A stretch of DNA of 64,000 bases from Clostridia bacterium (GCA_017416855.1 JAFQAZ010000021.1:143755-207754); one strand, 5' to 3'. Shown: positions 44,715-54,725, counted from the stretch's first letter. Program-made: numbers and translations. The notes: generated by a model not told the origin, from the sequence alone.

Positions 44715-45692
44715 TTATTGTTTCTCACAACTTTCCGCAAATTCCCGGATTCTTTGGATCATCATCTGTACATTTTCCGAATTTACATCTAAAGGTGTTT
44801 CCATTTCAATGGGCGGATAGGAGTTCCAAAATCTGTCGAAAATGCCATCACTGTGAATATCCTTTTGACACAGAACAAAAACTTCTTTTCCCAAAGCAAT
44901 GGCCATACCACTCTCAATCTGCAACCAACTGGAGGTATATTTTCTATGTGTATTTTCTGATTCTTCCCGTGAGCCTTCTTTGTCTTTATAATAATACACA
45001 TGGCTTCTCTCCAGCCCAAGTACAAGAATTGCTTTGCATTGTTCAATGATTTCCTTCACTTTTTTCATCGGGTCTTTTTTATCAAAATCAGTCAATTCAC
45101 ATCGAACAGGCAAAATCCCATTTTCCTGTAATTTTTCAGTAAATGAATTAATAAACTCCAGTTGCTCAAAAGTATGGGGCGTTATGGTGCTGATAAACAC
45201 AGGAAACGTCGCTTCTTTAATCGGTGCTGAAGCAGGTCTTTGCACCCTCTTTTTTTCGCATAATCCAGTAGCCACCGTGGTCTTTAAATATTGCTTCACA
45301 ATCTGTATCAAATTATTATTAATGTCTCTAGCATCCATATCAAGACCGCCCCGTTCCACGCCTGTATCGTGTACCAGCCGGTTTCTTTTCACGCGGATCT
45401 CATGGCAGCGTCCGGTCATATCCTTTATCAATCGCTTGTCTTCCAAAGAAACAGCATTGTCATGTTCTATGTATATTTTTACATTTTTAATTAGAGAATT
45501 CAGTTCCTCGTTATGGTCTTTTCCGTCAAAATAGTATAGGATATCTTTTAACAGTGCTTCAATAAACACTGCCGCCCACACAGCGGAGGAAAAATAATCC
45601 TCATTTTCATAGCTTTTTAAGCTGAAAGACAAATGGTTAAATGTTACCGTTTCAAAATATTTTTTATTCTGTACAATCTCCTCTGTTTTCAT
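44715..45692 (-). CDS. HEPN plus TIR-like two-domain protein (candidate defence protein)
   Basis: 325 residues, cytosolic. The N-terminal ~135 residues are all-helical and contain RNRLVH (Arg103-Asn104-x3-His108), an exact HEPN ribonuclease signature (R-x4-His with polar residue after Arg). The C-terminal part (~163-325) is an alpha/beta domain opening PVFISTITPH, with AILVLGL and WLQIESGMAIALGKEVFVL, resembling TIR-like or nucleoside deoxyribosyltransferase-like domains; Glu260 is a candidate catalytic residue. No partner gene is obvious. An abortive-infection role is inferred. Confidence 0.65.
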   Translation of the reverse strand: MKTEEIVQNKKYFETVTFNHLSFSLKSYENEDYFSSAVWAAVFIEALLKDILYYFDGKDHNEELNSLIKNVKIYIEHDNAVSLEDKRLIKDMTGRCHEIRVKRNRLVHDTGVERGGLDMDARDINNNLIQIVKQYLKTTVATGLCEKKRVQRPASAPIKEATFPVFISTITPHTFEQLEFINSFTEKLQENGILPVRCELTDFDKKDPMKKVKEIIEQCKAILVLGLERSHVYYYKDKEGSREESENTHRKYTSSWLQIESGMAIALGKEVFVLCQKDIHSDGIFDRFWNSYPPIEMETPLDVNSENVQMMIQRIREFAESCEKQ

Positions 45693-45734
45693 ATAAGCAC
45701 TTCCTTCAACGCCTGTCTGATTGCAACCCTTCGC

Positions 45735-47120
45735 TTATCGCTCCCGGCTAATCGCCAAAGGCTGCACCTTTGTCAGATTATTCCACACCATATACCGCAA
45801 GCGACCATTTTTCTTCACATTTTCAAAGGTAAACACTTCATCAGAGGACAGTGTTTTCTGTTCTTTGTTGCTGTAAAAAGCATCTCCCTCATTCCCATAG
45901 GCAGCAAATAGGCATTCCGCCGTAAGCGCTTCACCTGAATGATTATAAATCACCGCATAACTCCCGGCATCCGTTGTCACAACCGGCGAAATATACACTT
46001 TTTCTTCGCCCATTAGCGCTTTGGTTGTTGCTTCACAGTTCAAAATACCATGACCGTAATATACATCATAACCAACCGTTCCGGCATCTGTTGCTGTTTT
46101 CTGCAAAACAGCTTTAAACTCCTCTGGTGTGATATCTTTATCCATTGATTTTGCAATAGCCGCCATAGCTGTCACGTGCGGTGTTGCAAACGAAGTACCA
46201 TAATTACTGGTATATCCCGTAATCGCCGTACTCGTCAATTCCATTCCCGGTGCAGCAATAAACACACTGTTGTTATATTGGCAAAAAGAACACCACGTTC
46301 CATTTTTTGCAACGGCACTAACACCAATCGCTCCCGGACTACCGGCAGGATAGCTGACATAAGGTTTTCCGTCATTACCAACTGCTGCCACCACAATGGC
46401 ACCCCTGTCTGTTGCATATTGAACTGCTTCATTAATGGCCGCAATCATCTTCCCCATAATTTCTGCATCATATCCGTCCATATTGGGGTTATCTGCAAAT
46501 CCAACGCTCATATTGATTACATCCGCTCCATATATGTCTATGGCATCATAAAGAGCGTATAACACATACAAAAGATCTCCTGTCTTAGAGTCAAAGCATT
46601 TCAAAGGAATTAACTTACAGTTTTTTGCTATACCATATGTATCCGAGGCAATAATTCCGCTAACGAAAGTTCCGTGACCCACCTTATCCATCGTATCTGA
46701 GGTGTCTCCGCCGTTTACCTCTGCCAGATAGTTGTACCCCTCCAGCGCGTGATCACCTAAATTATCCAGCCTCTGCAATCCGGAGTCTATCACAGCCACC
46801 TTAACCTCTTGCCCCAGACAGCCAACCCGTTCCGGAAAATCTGCATCAATATAATCTAAATTCCATTGTTCGCCATATAATTCTACCGTTGCATTAGGAA
46901 AATATGTCTTGACCATTCCGGCATCTAAATAATCTGCCAGTTCCTCTTCCGAAACCGCAATAAACTGCTGACTTTTCCGCACGGGACCATCCGAAAGCAG
47001 CTGCACAGTATTGTTCAGCTGAACAATATACGGCTTTTCCTCAGCATAACCCTGAACACCGGACCATAGCAAACACAGTATCAGGAACAAAAATACCTTT
47101 TTCAATCTTTTCACCTTCAT
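45735..47120 (-). CDS. Secreted subtilisin-like serine protease (S8)
   Basis: 461 residues: signal peptide ~1-26, an inhibitor-like propeptide (~28-85) and a peptidase S8 domain with Asp112 (VAVIDSGL), His149 (GHGTFVSGI), oxyanion Asn249 (VGND) and Ser310 (GTSFATPHV). The C-terminal ~85 residues form an extra beta domain. No wall anchor is seen, so it is probably released. It is followed 42 bp later by the HEPN-TIR gene; no functional link is evident. Confidence 0.92.
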   Translation of the reverse strand: MKVKRLKKVFLFLILCLLWSGVQGYAEEKPYIVQLNNTVQLLSDGPVRKSQQFIAVSEEELADYLDAGMVKTYFPNATVELYGEQWNLDYIDADFPERVGCLGQEVKVAVIDSGLQRLDNLGDHALEGYNYLAEVNGGDTSDTMDKVGHGTFVSGIIASDTYGIAKNCKLIPLKCFDSKTGDLLYVLYALYDAIDIYGADVINMSVGFADNPNMDGYDAEIMGKMIAAINEAVQYATDRGAIVVAAVGNDGKPYVSYPAGSPGAIGVSAVAKNGTWCSFCQYNNSVFIAAPGMELTSTAITGYTSNYGTSFATPHVTAMAAIAKSMDKDITPEEFKAVLQKTATDAGTVGYDVYYGHGILNCEATTKALMGEEKVYISPVVTTDAGSYAVIYNHSGEALTAECLFAAYGNEGDAFYSNKEQKTLSSDEVFTFENVKKNGRLRYMVWNNLTKVQPLAISRER

Positions 47121-47130
47121 TTTGCCAATA

Positions 47131-48378
47131 TCATTTTTCTTCCGGACTCATTTTACGAAACTTTTTCCAGATCGGAATGGTCACTAAGGCGCAAACCAAA
47201 GCAAAAATCCCAATCCACAACCAGCACTCAGTGGTAATGCCCCAGCCCTTCCAATCTGCCAAAGATGCAAACACATAGTTCGCCAGCACAATACCTAACG
47301 ATGCCATACAATTAATCAGGCCGGATACTGTGCCGCTGCGACCATAAACACCAAAGGCCAGGGAAATATAAGAAAACATCGTGCTGATGGCTGTTAAAAC
47401 CACCATCATAATTGTCAACGCCAATACAATGAACAATAAATCCACCCGTCCCAGGAAGGTAATCACCGCCAAAAGCGGAATTGCCAGCATCAAGAAAATA
47501 GCTATAACCGAAACTGTATTGAACTTTTGAAAAAATCGGTTTTTTGCGATAAACAGTCCCAAAGGACTGGCAATAATCAGAATAATATTCAACCCATTTG
47601 CCAGCTTAGGAGAAATGGAATCATAAGATTCCATTAACATCACCGGCGTTAACGATTTAAGCCCCAAATTCAGCATGGTCTGTATCATTGCAACCAGCAT
47701 CAAAAAGGGCAGACCGGCCTTCAGCATTAAGTAGAAAAAGCTGTGTTCTGCCTTTGGACTCTCGTTCCGTTTTGTTGTCTCCAAAACCGGCATTTCTTCC
47801 ATTTTATTTTCAATTTTTTTATACATAAAGAAAAATACCAAAGAAAAGGAAAACAAAACTAACGCCGAAACCAGAAAATTGTTCTTCCAATTGCTGATAC
47901 AAATAGCACAAAGATAACTCAAAAGCAAACCGGATACATTAGAAAGACTGATATATAAACTACTTTTTACTCTGTGATCAGGTGATAGTTGCGTGGAAAC
48001 AATTTTAAAGGTAGAAGGCCAGATACCAAACTGAACAATCGCATTGAGTGACCAGATGATAATCATAGCAATGTAGTTCTGTGTAAAATAAATCAAAAGA
48101 TTGGCTATGCCCCCACCAATCATACCGATAAGAATCAGTTTATAAGGCGAATATTTATCTGCCGCCAAACCGCCGATAATCTGAAAGGGTGCATAAACAA
48201 GGTAAAAACAAGCTGCAATCAATCCTGTCTGTGATTTCGTCATAATCCCGGCATCTACAATTGATGCCATAGCCGCACTGTAGCAATTCTTCGTCATATA
48301 AACCAATGTGTACATCATAAATACCAAAACAAACAACAACCCGCTATATTTATGATCTGCTACATATCTTCTCGTCAT
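47131..48378 (-). CDS. MFS transporter
   Basis: 415 residues with 12 membrane helices and the MFS loop motif GGLAADKYSPYKLI between helices 2 and 3. The N-terminal VYMTKNCYSAAMASIVDAG resembles organophosphate:phosphate antiporters (GlpT/UhpT type). Substrate unknown. A clearly related transporter lies at 54726. It precedes the subtilase gene by 10 bp. Confidence 0.85.
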   Translation of the reverse strand: MTRRYVADHKYSGLLFVLVFMMYTLVYMTKNCYSAAMASIVDAGIMTKSQTGLIAACFYLVYAPFQIIGGLAADKYSPYKLILIGMIGGGIANLLIYFTQNYIAMIIIWSLNAIVQFGIWPSTFKIVSTQLSPDHRVKSSLYISLSNVSGLLLSYLCAICISNWKNNFLVSALVLFSFSLVFFFMYKKIENKMEEMPVLETTKRNESPKAEHSFFYLMLKAGLPFLMLVAMIQTMLNLGLKSLTPVMLMESYDSISPKLANGLNIILIIASPLGLFIAKNRFFQKFNTVSVIAIFLMLAIPLLAVITFLGRVDLLFIVLALTIMMVVLTAISTMFSYISLAFGVYGRSGTVSGLINCMASLGIVLANYVFASLADWKGWGITTECWLWIGIFALVCALVTIPIWKKFRKMSPEEK

Positions 48379-48462
48379 TTGGTAAACCTCTCATTCATAA
48401 TCACACATAAATACTCATTATAATTATGACAAAATTGTCTGAAAATGTCAAGTAAATCCAGC

Positions 48463-48493
48463 AAAAAAAGCCGTGGCATTGCCACGGCTTTTT
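48463..48493. terminator. Bidirectional terminator after hppA
   Basis: AAAAAGCCGTGGC / GCCACGGCTTTTT stem with T runs on both strands, 16 bp beyond the hppA stop. Confidence 0.9.
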
Positions 48494-48509
48494 ATATTTC
48501 TTCTTTTTA

Positions 48510-50594
48510 TCAACCAAAGATAGAAAATGCTGCAAACACAGCAGAAAGTAATGATGCAACCAAGGATACAACGGTAATCTGTGTGTTAATAGAAGGACCT
48601 GCTGTATCTTTAAAAGGGTCACCAACCGTATCACCAATAACAGCAGCCTTGTGAGCATTGCTGCCCTTACCGCCTTCATTACCAGCTTCAACATACTTTT
48701 TGGAGTTATCCCACAAACCACCTGCATTAGACATAAATAAAGCAAGAAGTAAACCGCTGACGATGTTACCTAAGAGAAAACCGCCAACTGCTTTAGCACC
48801 ACCGATGATACCAACAAAAATAGTAGCTAAAATGCTGACCATACCCGCCGGAATCAGTTCGCGTAGTGAGCCGGTGGTAGCAATGTCAATACATTTATCA
48901 TATTCGGGCTGAACGCCTTCTTCGCCTTCACGCAGACCTTTGATTTCATTGAACTGACGATGAATTTCTTTCACCATACGCTGTGCATTCTTGTCAACAC
49001 CTAAAATCAGCATTGCAGAGAACACAGCCGGAATCACAGCGCCAACCAAAATACCAAAGAACACGGTAGGATCCATAATGTCAAAGCCTGTCAGCAGTTC
49101 TTGCCCGGAAGCCGCCAGAGCATCATTGACCTCAGACATAAAGGCACCCAGCAAGGATATAACCGTTAAGCCGGCTGCACTAATGGAAAAGCCTTTGGTA
49201 ACCGCTTTAACAGTGTTGCCGGCACTGTCTAATTCATCGGCAATCTGGATGGTTTCTTCACCCAGACCACCCATTTCTGCCAGACCACGTGCATTGTCAA
49301 CAATAGGACCATAAGCATCATTAGAAATAATCATACCAACAATAGAGAGCATACCAACTGCAGCCATAGAAATGCCAAAGATGGCATAGCCTGCGCCCAT
49401 CGGTTCACAAATTTTGTAAGCTGCCAGAGCAGAAATGGCAATACCCACCATAGCAGGCATAGCAGAAATGAATCCGTAAGAAACACCGGATAAAATGGTA
49501 AACGCGGGACCGGAAGCAGACGCACGAGCTGCTTTCTTTACAATAGGCTTAGAATCATCGGTAAAGTAGTCTGTGGTAATACCGATGATAACACCCACCA
49601 AAAGACCAACTGTAGCCGCACCCCAGATACGCCAGGAGAAGCCAGGGATGAATGCTGTTGCTAAGGCAGTTAAAATCATAAAAATAGCTGTTGTAACATA
49701 TGTAGAAGAATTCAGTGCCTTAGTCGGCGTACCCTTTTTGCTGATACGAGCTGTCGCAATGCCCAAAATAGAGGAAAGCAGGCCTAAAATGCCATAGCAG
49801 AACACCATAGAAATGTTAGCAAAATCGCCGCTTAACGACTGTGCGATAACCAATGCAGAAGCCATAGCCGCAACATTAGAGTCAAACAAGTCAGCACCCA
49901 TACCGGCAACGTCGCCAACATTGTCACCAACGTTATCGGCAATAACTGCCGGATTACGGGGATCATCTTCAGGAATGCCCAGCTCAACTTTACCGGTTAA
50001 GTCAGCAGAAACGTCTGCCGTTTTAGTAAAAATACCACCACCGGCTTTTGCAAACAGAGCCAAAGAGCTGGCACCAAAGGAAAAGCCAAGCAGAATAGAA
50101 GCATCGCCAAAGACCCACAGAACGGCGGCCACACCAAACAGTGAACAGCCTACAACCAAAAGGCCCATAACAGCACCGCCACGGAAACCAATTAAAAAGG
50201 CAGGTTTAATACCCTTTTGTGCACCTTCAGCTGCACGACCGTTTGAAAGGCTGGCAACTAAAATACCAATTTTACCGGCAATTGCAGAAAGAACGGTACC
50301 GGCAATGTAAGAAACTGCCATACCAATGTTTTTCATTGCTTCACCGGACCAGATAGGAGATGGCAGGAATAACAGAATCAGCGCTGCAATAATTGCTGCA
50401 AAAACCGCCAGAATTTTATATTCCCTTGTCATAAATGTGTTCGCCCCGTCTTTAATCAAGCCGGCAACCTCAATGATTTTTTTGTTGCTGATGGGCTGGC
50501 GTTTAACCCACAGGTATAAATACGCTGCATAGGCAAACGCAAGAATGGCAATCAAAAATGAAAGCCCATAGAAGAGAGTTAAGTATTGTTCCAT
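48510..50594 (-). CDS. hppA: Membrane-bound proton-translocating pyrophosphatase
   Basis: About 694 residues with 16 membrane helices; couples PPi hydrolysis to ion pumping. Active-site motifs are DVSADLTGKVELGIPEDDPRN (trimmed) and DNVGDNVGDVAGMGADL, plus GDTVGDPFKDTAGPS. The potassium-determinant reads GNTVKAVTKG: Lys and Thr at the positions that are Ala and Gly in K+-dependent enzymes, so a K+-independent H+ pump is predicted. ATG 50594 has AAAGGTGG 5 bp upstream. It lies behind a leader with an intrinsic terminator. Confidence 0.94.
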   Translation of the reverse strand: MEQYLTLFYGLSFLIAILAFAYAAYLYLWVKRQPISNKKIIEVAGLIKDGANTFMTREYKILAVFAAIIAALILLFLPSPIWSGEAMKNIGMAVSYIAGTVLSAIAGKIGILVASLSNGRAAEGAQKGIKPAFLIGFRGGAVMGLLVVGCSLFGVAAVLWVFGDASILLGFSFGASSLALFAKAGGGIFTKTADVSADLTGKVELGIPEDDPRNPAVIADNVGDNVGDVAGMGADLFDSNVAAMASALVIAQSLSGDFANISMVFCYGILGLLSSILGIATARISKKGTPTKALNSSTYVTTAIFMILTALATAFIPGFSWRIWGAATVGLLVGVIIGITTDYFTDDSKPIVKKAARASASGPAFTILSGVSYGFISAMPAMVGIAISALAAYKICEPMGAGYAIFGISMAAVGMLSIVGMIISNDAYGPIVDNARGLAEMGGLGEETIQIADELDSAGNTVKAVTKGFSISAAGLTVISLLGAFMSEVNDALAASGQELLTGFDIMDPTVFFGILVGAVIPAVFSAMLILGVDKNAQRMVKEIHRQFNEIKGLREGEEGVQPEYDKCIDIATTGSLRELIPAGMVSILATIFVGIIGGAKAVGGFLLGNIVSGLLLALFMSNAGGLWDNSKKYVEAGNEGGKGSNAHKAAVIGDTVGDPFKDTAGPSINTQITVVSLVASLLSAVFAAFSIFG

Positions 50595-50659
50595 AACAAC
50601 CACCTTTTAAAAAATTTTTTTAGATTGTTTCAGTGTGTGGTTTCTTAGTAAATCATGAC

Positions 50660-50792
50660 AAAAAAATACACAGAACCCATTGGATGTGGTTCTGTGTAAA
50701 TACCTAAAAATATAAATTTCCCGGCATTGACAATCAAGATAAATCAAACATAAAAATGTTTGATGACAGACTCCACCACTTATCCTAATCCA
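50660..50792 (-). promoter_or_regulatory. Unassigned hppA leader with intrinsic terminator
   Basis: The transcript from the promoter at 50799-50826 runs about 190 bases before hppA. It contains a perfect 8 bp hairpin (ATCAAACA / TGTTTGAT, 50743-50764), a conserved-looking GGATTAGG...GTGGTGGAG segment, and a terminator ACACAGAACC / GGTTCTGTGT (50668-50697) with six T, all upstream of the gene. It does not match riboswitch consensus patterns known to me (fluoride, TPP, SAM, PRPP and others were considered). Confidence 0.65.
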
Positions 50793-50798
50793 TCACTT

Positions 50799-50826
50799 AT
50801 TATACCATTGGTAGCAGAAAAGTCAA
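50799..50826 (-). promoter_or_regulatory. Promoter of hppA
   Basis: -35 TTGACT (50826-50821), 16 bp spacer, extended -10 TGGTATAAT ending at 50799. Confidence 0.78.
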
Positions 50827-50845
50827 TACTTTTTCCTAATATCAT

Positions 50846-50892
50846 AAAAAATTATAAAGGTTAATGTATATTGACAATACATTAACCTTTAT
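50846..50892 (-). terminator. Terminator of ychF
   Basis: 16 bp stem ATAAAGGTTAATGTAT / ATACATTAACCTTTAT (50854-50892) followed by six T on the minus strand, about 20 bp after the ychF stop. Confidence 0.88.
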
Positions 50893-50909
50893 GTTGTATA
50901 TTCTTTATT

Positions 50910-52007
50910 TTACACATTAAAGCGGAACAGCACAACATCGCCGTCCACCATCACATATTCTTTACCTTCGGACCGCACCAGACCTTTTTCCTTTGCCGCT
51001 GTCATACTGCCGCACGCCATCAGGTCATTATACGCTACCACTTCCGCACGGATAAAGCCTTTTTCAAAGTCTGTATGAATTTTTCCGGCCGCTCCCGGTG
51101 CTTTAGTGCCCCGTGTGATGGTCCATGCTCGAACCTCCGGCTCACCGGCAGTTAAATAGCTGATTAATCCCAACAGCTTGTAGCTTTTCTTCACCAAACG
51201 GTCAAGACCGGATTCTTTAATGCCCAACTCCTGCAAAAATTCCATTTTTTCATCCGGTTCAAGAGCTGAAACATCTTCTTCGATTTTAGCAGAAATCGGC
51301 ATCACTTCAGAGCCTTCTTTTTCTGCCATTTCGGTCAGTTCCTTCACCATCTGATTATCTTCAATACCATTGATAAAATCATCTTCAGAAACATTGGCAG
51401 CATATAAAACCGGCTTTAAGGTGAGCAGAGGTAAATCCTTAATGAGTTCTGCTTCTTCTTCAGAATATTCTCTTGCTCTTGCAGGACTGCCGCCTTCTAA
51501 AAGCACTTTCATTTCTTCTAATAAATCCAGTTCCTGCTGATATTTCTTTTCGCCGGATTTCATCATTTTCTTGGTTCTGTCAATCCGTTTTTCCAGCATT
51601 TCAAGGTCAGCAAAAATCAACTCCAGCTGAATGGTCTCAACATCACGAAGTGGAGAAACAGAGCCCTCCACATGGACAATGTTAGCATCTTCAAAGCAGC
51701 GAACCACGTGTACAATGGCATCCACCTCACGAATGTGAGATAAAAACTTATTGCCCAGTCCTTCCCCACGGCTGGCGCCTTTAACAAGACCTGCAATATC
51801 CACAAATTCAATCACCGCGTGAGTCACCTTCTGGGGATTGTACATCTCCGCCAGCTTGTCAAGACGCTCATCCGGCACCGGCACCACGCCCACATTGGGT
51901 TCAATAGTACAAAAAGGATAATTGGCAGATTCAGCTCCTGCCTGCGTAATGGCATTAAACAATGTTGACTTACCCACATTGGGCAAACCGACTATACCTA
52001 GTTTCAT
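50910..52007 (-). CDS. ychF: Redox-regulated ATPase YchF (Obg family)
   Basis: 365 residues. P-loop GLPNVGKST, the switch [14 protein letters not shown], and the family-specific NVSEDDF in place of the usual NKxD, consistent with ATP preference, followed by a coiled coil and a C-terminal TGS domain ([20 protein letters not shown]). Ribosome-associated translation factor homologue. ATG 52007 follows AAGGAGATG. Confidence 0.95.
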   Translation of the reverse strand: MKLGIVGLPNVGKSTLFNAITQAGAESANYPFCTIEPNVGVVPVPDERLDKLAEMYNPQKVTHAVIEFVDIAGLVKGASRGEGLGNKFLSHIREVDAIVHVVRCFEDANIVHVEGSVSPLRDVETIQLELIFADLEMLEKRIDRTKKMMKSGEKKYQQELDLLEEMKVLLEGGSPARAREYSEEEAELIKDLPLLTLKPVLYAANVSEDDFINGIEDNQMVKELTEMAEKEGSEVMPISAKIEEDVSALEPDEKMEFLQELGIKESGLDRLVKKSYKLLGLISYLTAGEPEVRAWTITRGTKAPGAAGKIHTDFEKGFIRAEVVAYNDLMACGSMTAAKEKGLVRSEGKEYVMVDGDVVLFRFNV

Positions 52008-52137
52008 TATATATCACATCTCCTTGATTTATCAGTTTTTTCAGAGTTTTTTATGTAGTTACTTCGCCATTTTTACACCAAAATTGTATTGATTGTTTAC
52101 TCACATTAAAAAAATAATAGGCAAAGTAACCTTAAAA

Positions 52138-52166
52138 ATTATATCACATCATCGTAACTTTATCAA
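52138..52166 (-). promoter_or_regulatory. Promoter of ychF
   Basis: TTGATA (52166-52161), 17 bp spacer, TATAAT (52143-52138). The ~125 base leader contains GTTACTTTGCC and a near-complementary GGCGAAGTAAC, which could pair around an AT-rich loop. Confidence 0.72.
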
Positions 52167-52255
52167 GTCGAAATAGTTAAGAAATTCAGAAAACTTATCC
52201 TATTGTATCACAAAGGATATCCTCTTGCTACAGCCCTTCTCCTCGGTCGTATGAA

Positions 52256-52756
52256 TCAGTCTGTCACATCAGCAAATTCAAACGGCACCATCTTCTGTAA
52301 ATCCTCAGGATTCATTTCAATCTGATAGCCAATTTTCCCGGCGCTGAACAAAATGGCATCAAATAATATAGCCGTTTCATGCACCACAGTAACAAAAGGC
52401 TTTTTCATCCCAATGGGCGAACAACCGCCGTGAATATATCCCGTTAATGGCAACAATTCTTTCGACTTAATCATTTCAATGGATTTTTCGCCCACTGCTT
52501 TAGCGGCTTTTTTTAAATTCAGCGCATGCTCAACAGGAATCACAAACACATAGTGTTCTCCGGATTTTCCCACCGTCACCAGGGTTTTAAACACCTGCTG
52601 AGGATCCTGAGAAAGAGCCGCCGCCACCTCAACACCACTAATAGCTTCCGTTGCCGCATAGCAATGAGCTTCATAGGGAAAACCAGCCTGCTCAATCAGC
52701 CGCATCACATTGGTTTTTTGCTCTGCCAGTTTTTCTTCATTTGTTTTTTTAGCCAT
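52256..52756 (-). CDS. ybaK: Cys-tRNA(Pro) deacylase (YbaK family)
   Basis: 166 residues. Editing-domain features are VFKTLVTVG with the conserved Lys, and YIHGGCSPIGMKK. Clears mischarged Cys-tRNA(Pro). Short Lys-rich N-terminus. It follows the Na/Pi cotransporter after a terminator, so it may use read-through or a weak promoter. Could equally be a related ProX-type deacylase. Confidence 0.88.
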   Translation of the reverse strand: MAKKTNEEKLAEQKTNVMRLIEQAGFPYEAHCYAATEAISGVEVAAALSQDPQQVFKTLVTVGKSGEHYVFVIPVEHALNLKKAAKAVGEKSIEMIKSKELLPLTGYIHGGCSPIGMKKPFVTVVHETAILFDAILFSAGKIGYQIEMNPEDLQKMVPFEFADVTD

Positions 52757-52772
52757 TTGTCTGCACTTCCTT

Positions 52773-52806
52773 TTAAAAAACAGGACAGGTTTCCCTGCCC
52801 TGTTTT
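52773..52806 (-). terminator. Terminator of Na/Pi cotransporter gene
   Basis: Stem ACAGGGCAGG / CCTGTCCTGT with a GAAA loop and six T on the minus strand, directly after the stop at 52811. Confidence 0.85.
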
Positions 52807-52810
52807 ATCA

Positions 52811-54559
52811 TTATTCACCCAAAGTATATTTGCTTGCATAAGCAGCATACAGTTCATTAAACTGCTCGCCGCCTCGTTTGATTATGCTCATGGTTTCGTG
52901 AATGTTCATATTATGCTGGCTGGCATCTAAAATGCAAACCGCAATATTGGAACAATGGTCAGATACCCGTTCTAAATCCGTAATTAAATCAGACCACACA
53001 AAACCCATTTCAATGGAGCAGCCGCCTTTTTGCAAACGCAGAATGTGATTGGTTCTTAACTTGTCCTTTAAGTCATCAATCACCTGCTCTAAAGGCTCTA
53101 CCTTCTTCGCCGCTTCCAGATCATTATTCGCAAACGCATTTTGTACCAGCCCTAAAATTTCCGAAACTGCCTGTGAAAGAATTTCCAGCTCACGATAAGC
53201 TTCATCAGAAAATTCAGCTTCTTTGCCCCGCAGTTCTTCAATAGATTCCAGAATATTGACACTGTGATCAGAAATTCTCTCAAAATCACCAATAGCTTTC
53301 AGTAGCTTACCAGTTTCTGCACTTTCATAATCACTTAACTGATGGCCGCTGAGTTTCACAAGATATGTGCCTAAAATATCTTCATAATGATCGGCTTTCG
53401 ATTCCAGTTCCCTGATTTCATCAGCCACCTTCGCATCATAGTGACGAATAAGGGAAAGACTACTCTTTAACCCCTTCACGGCATAGTCAGCCATTTCACC
53501 GGTAACCGCACTTCCCTTCACCAAAGCAATAGCAGGTGTCGCCAGCAAACGTTCGTCGAGTTCCACAACAGCATCCTTTTTGCTTGTCTCCGGTACCAGC
53601 TTAATAGCCAGCTTTTCCAAAAAGGATGACATTGGTAAAAGCAACGCCGTACATAACATGTTAAAAGCCGAGTGAGCTACTGCAATTCCCATTAAAGACG
53701 CCGCCTGATCAAATAACACAGGCTTTAACACCATAGAAACAATGCTGAACACTGTCAACCAGATAACCGTACCGATAATGTTAAAGAACAAATGCACAAC
53801 AGCCGCACGCTTTGCATTTTTATTGGTACCAAAAGAGGAAAGGATCGCCGTAATACAGGTACCGATGTTCTGACCCATAATAATGGGAATCGCCGCGCCG
53901 TAAGAAACCTGACCGGTCACAGCCAGCGCCTGTAGTATACCAACCGATGCCGAACTGGACTGAATAATAGCCGTTAAGACAGCGCCTACTAAAACGCCTA
54001 AAATCGGGTTTTTAAACATAATAAACATCTGTTGGAATGCCGGCACATCTGCAAGGCCGGAAACGGCACCGGACATTGTATCCATACCAAACATCAAGGT
54101 AGCAAACCCCAGCAGAATGGAACCGGTATCCTTACTTTTATTGTCTTTGCTGAACATGGTCATCGCTGTACCAATTAACGCTAAAACCGGCGTAAACGAT
54201 GTAGGTTTTAATAACTGCACAAACAGATTATCACTGGAAATGCCACCCAAACTTAAAATCCATGCCGTTACAGTTGTACCAACATTGGCACCCATAATCA
54301 CATTGATTGCCTGTGTTAGCGTCATCAAGGAAGAGTTAACAAACCCAACTACCATAACCGTGGTAGCAGAAGAACTTTGAATCACCGCTGTCACAGCCAA
54401 ACCGGTTAAAAAGCCTGCCATTTTATTCTTTGTCAATTTTCCCAGCAGTACTTTCAGACTGCTGCCGGCACGGCGTTCCAGACCGTCACCCATAACATTC
54501 ATACCAAACAGAAACAGGCATAAACCGCCAATTAAAGTCAATACGTCAAAAATGTCCAT
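52811..54559 (-). CDS. Na/Pi cotransporter family protein with PhoU-like domain
   Basis: 582 residues. Two inverted repeats carry the QSSSATT and QSSSASV motifs of the NptA/YjbB family, with eight or so membrane helices (~1-310). The C-terminal third (~340-560) is a helical PhoU-like domain with two three-helix bundles. Moves phosphate with sodium; direction may be uptake or efflux. No Pho regulator adjoins. Confidence 0.9.
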   Translation of the reverse strand: MDIFDVLTLIGGLCLFLFGMNVMGDGLERRAGSSLKVLLGKLTKNKMAGFLTGLAVTAVIQSSSATTVMVVGFVNSSLMTLTQAINVIMGANVGTTVTAWILSLGGISSDNLFVQLLKPTSFTPVLALIGTAMTMFSKDNKSKDTGSILLGFATLMFGMDTMSGAVSGLADVPAFQQMFIMFKNPILGVLVGAVLTAIIQSSSASVGILQALAVTGQVSYGAAIPIIMGQNIGTCITAILSSFGTNKNAKRAAVVHLFFNIIGTVIWLTVFSIVSMVLKPVLFDQAASLMGIAVAHSAFNMLCTALLLPMSSFLEKLAIKLVPETSKKDAVVELDERLLATPAIALVKGSAVTGEMADYAVKGLKSSLSLIRHYDAKVADEIRELESKADHYEDILGTYLVKLSGHQLSDYESAETGKLLKAIGDFERISDHSVNILESIEELRGKEAEFSDEAYRELEILSQAVSEILGLVQNAFANNDLEAAKKVEPLEQVIDDLKDKLRTNHILRLQKGGCSIEMGFVWSDLITDLERVSDHCSNIAVCILDASQHNMNIHETMSIIKRGGEQFNELYAAYASKYTLGE

Positions 54560-54725
54560 AAAATCACCTCAAAATAATTTTTTGTATAATATATTCAATT
54601 ATTTCAGTTTCACAAAAAATTTTTTGAAATAATCGCCTCACTTAATCAAACACTAACTTTTCCTGCTATCATATCACAGCTTTAAGCTTTATGAAAAGCC
54701 CTCTTGCTATGTTATTGTCACATCT

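Noticed and set aside
50604..50826. Fluoride riboswitch upstream of hppA
   Set aside because: Pyrophosphatase genes are sometimes fluoride-controlled, but the crcB consensus was not found in the leader.
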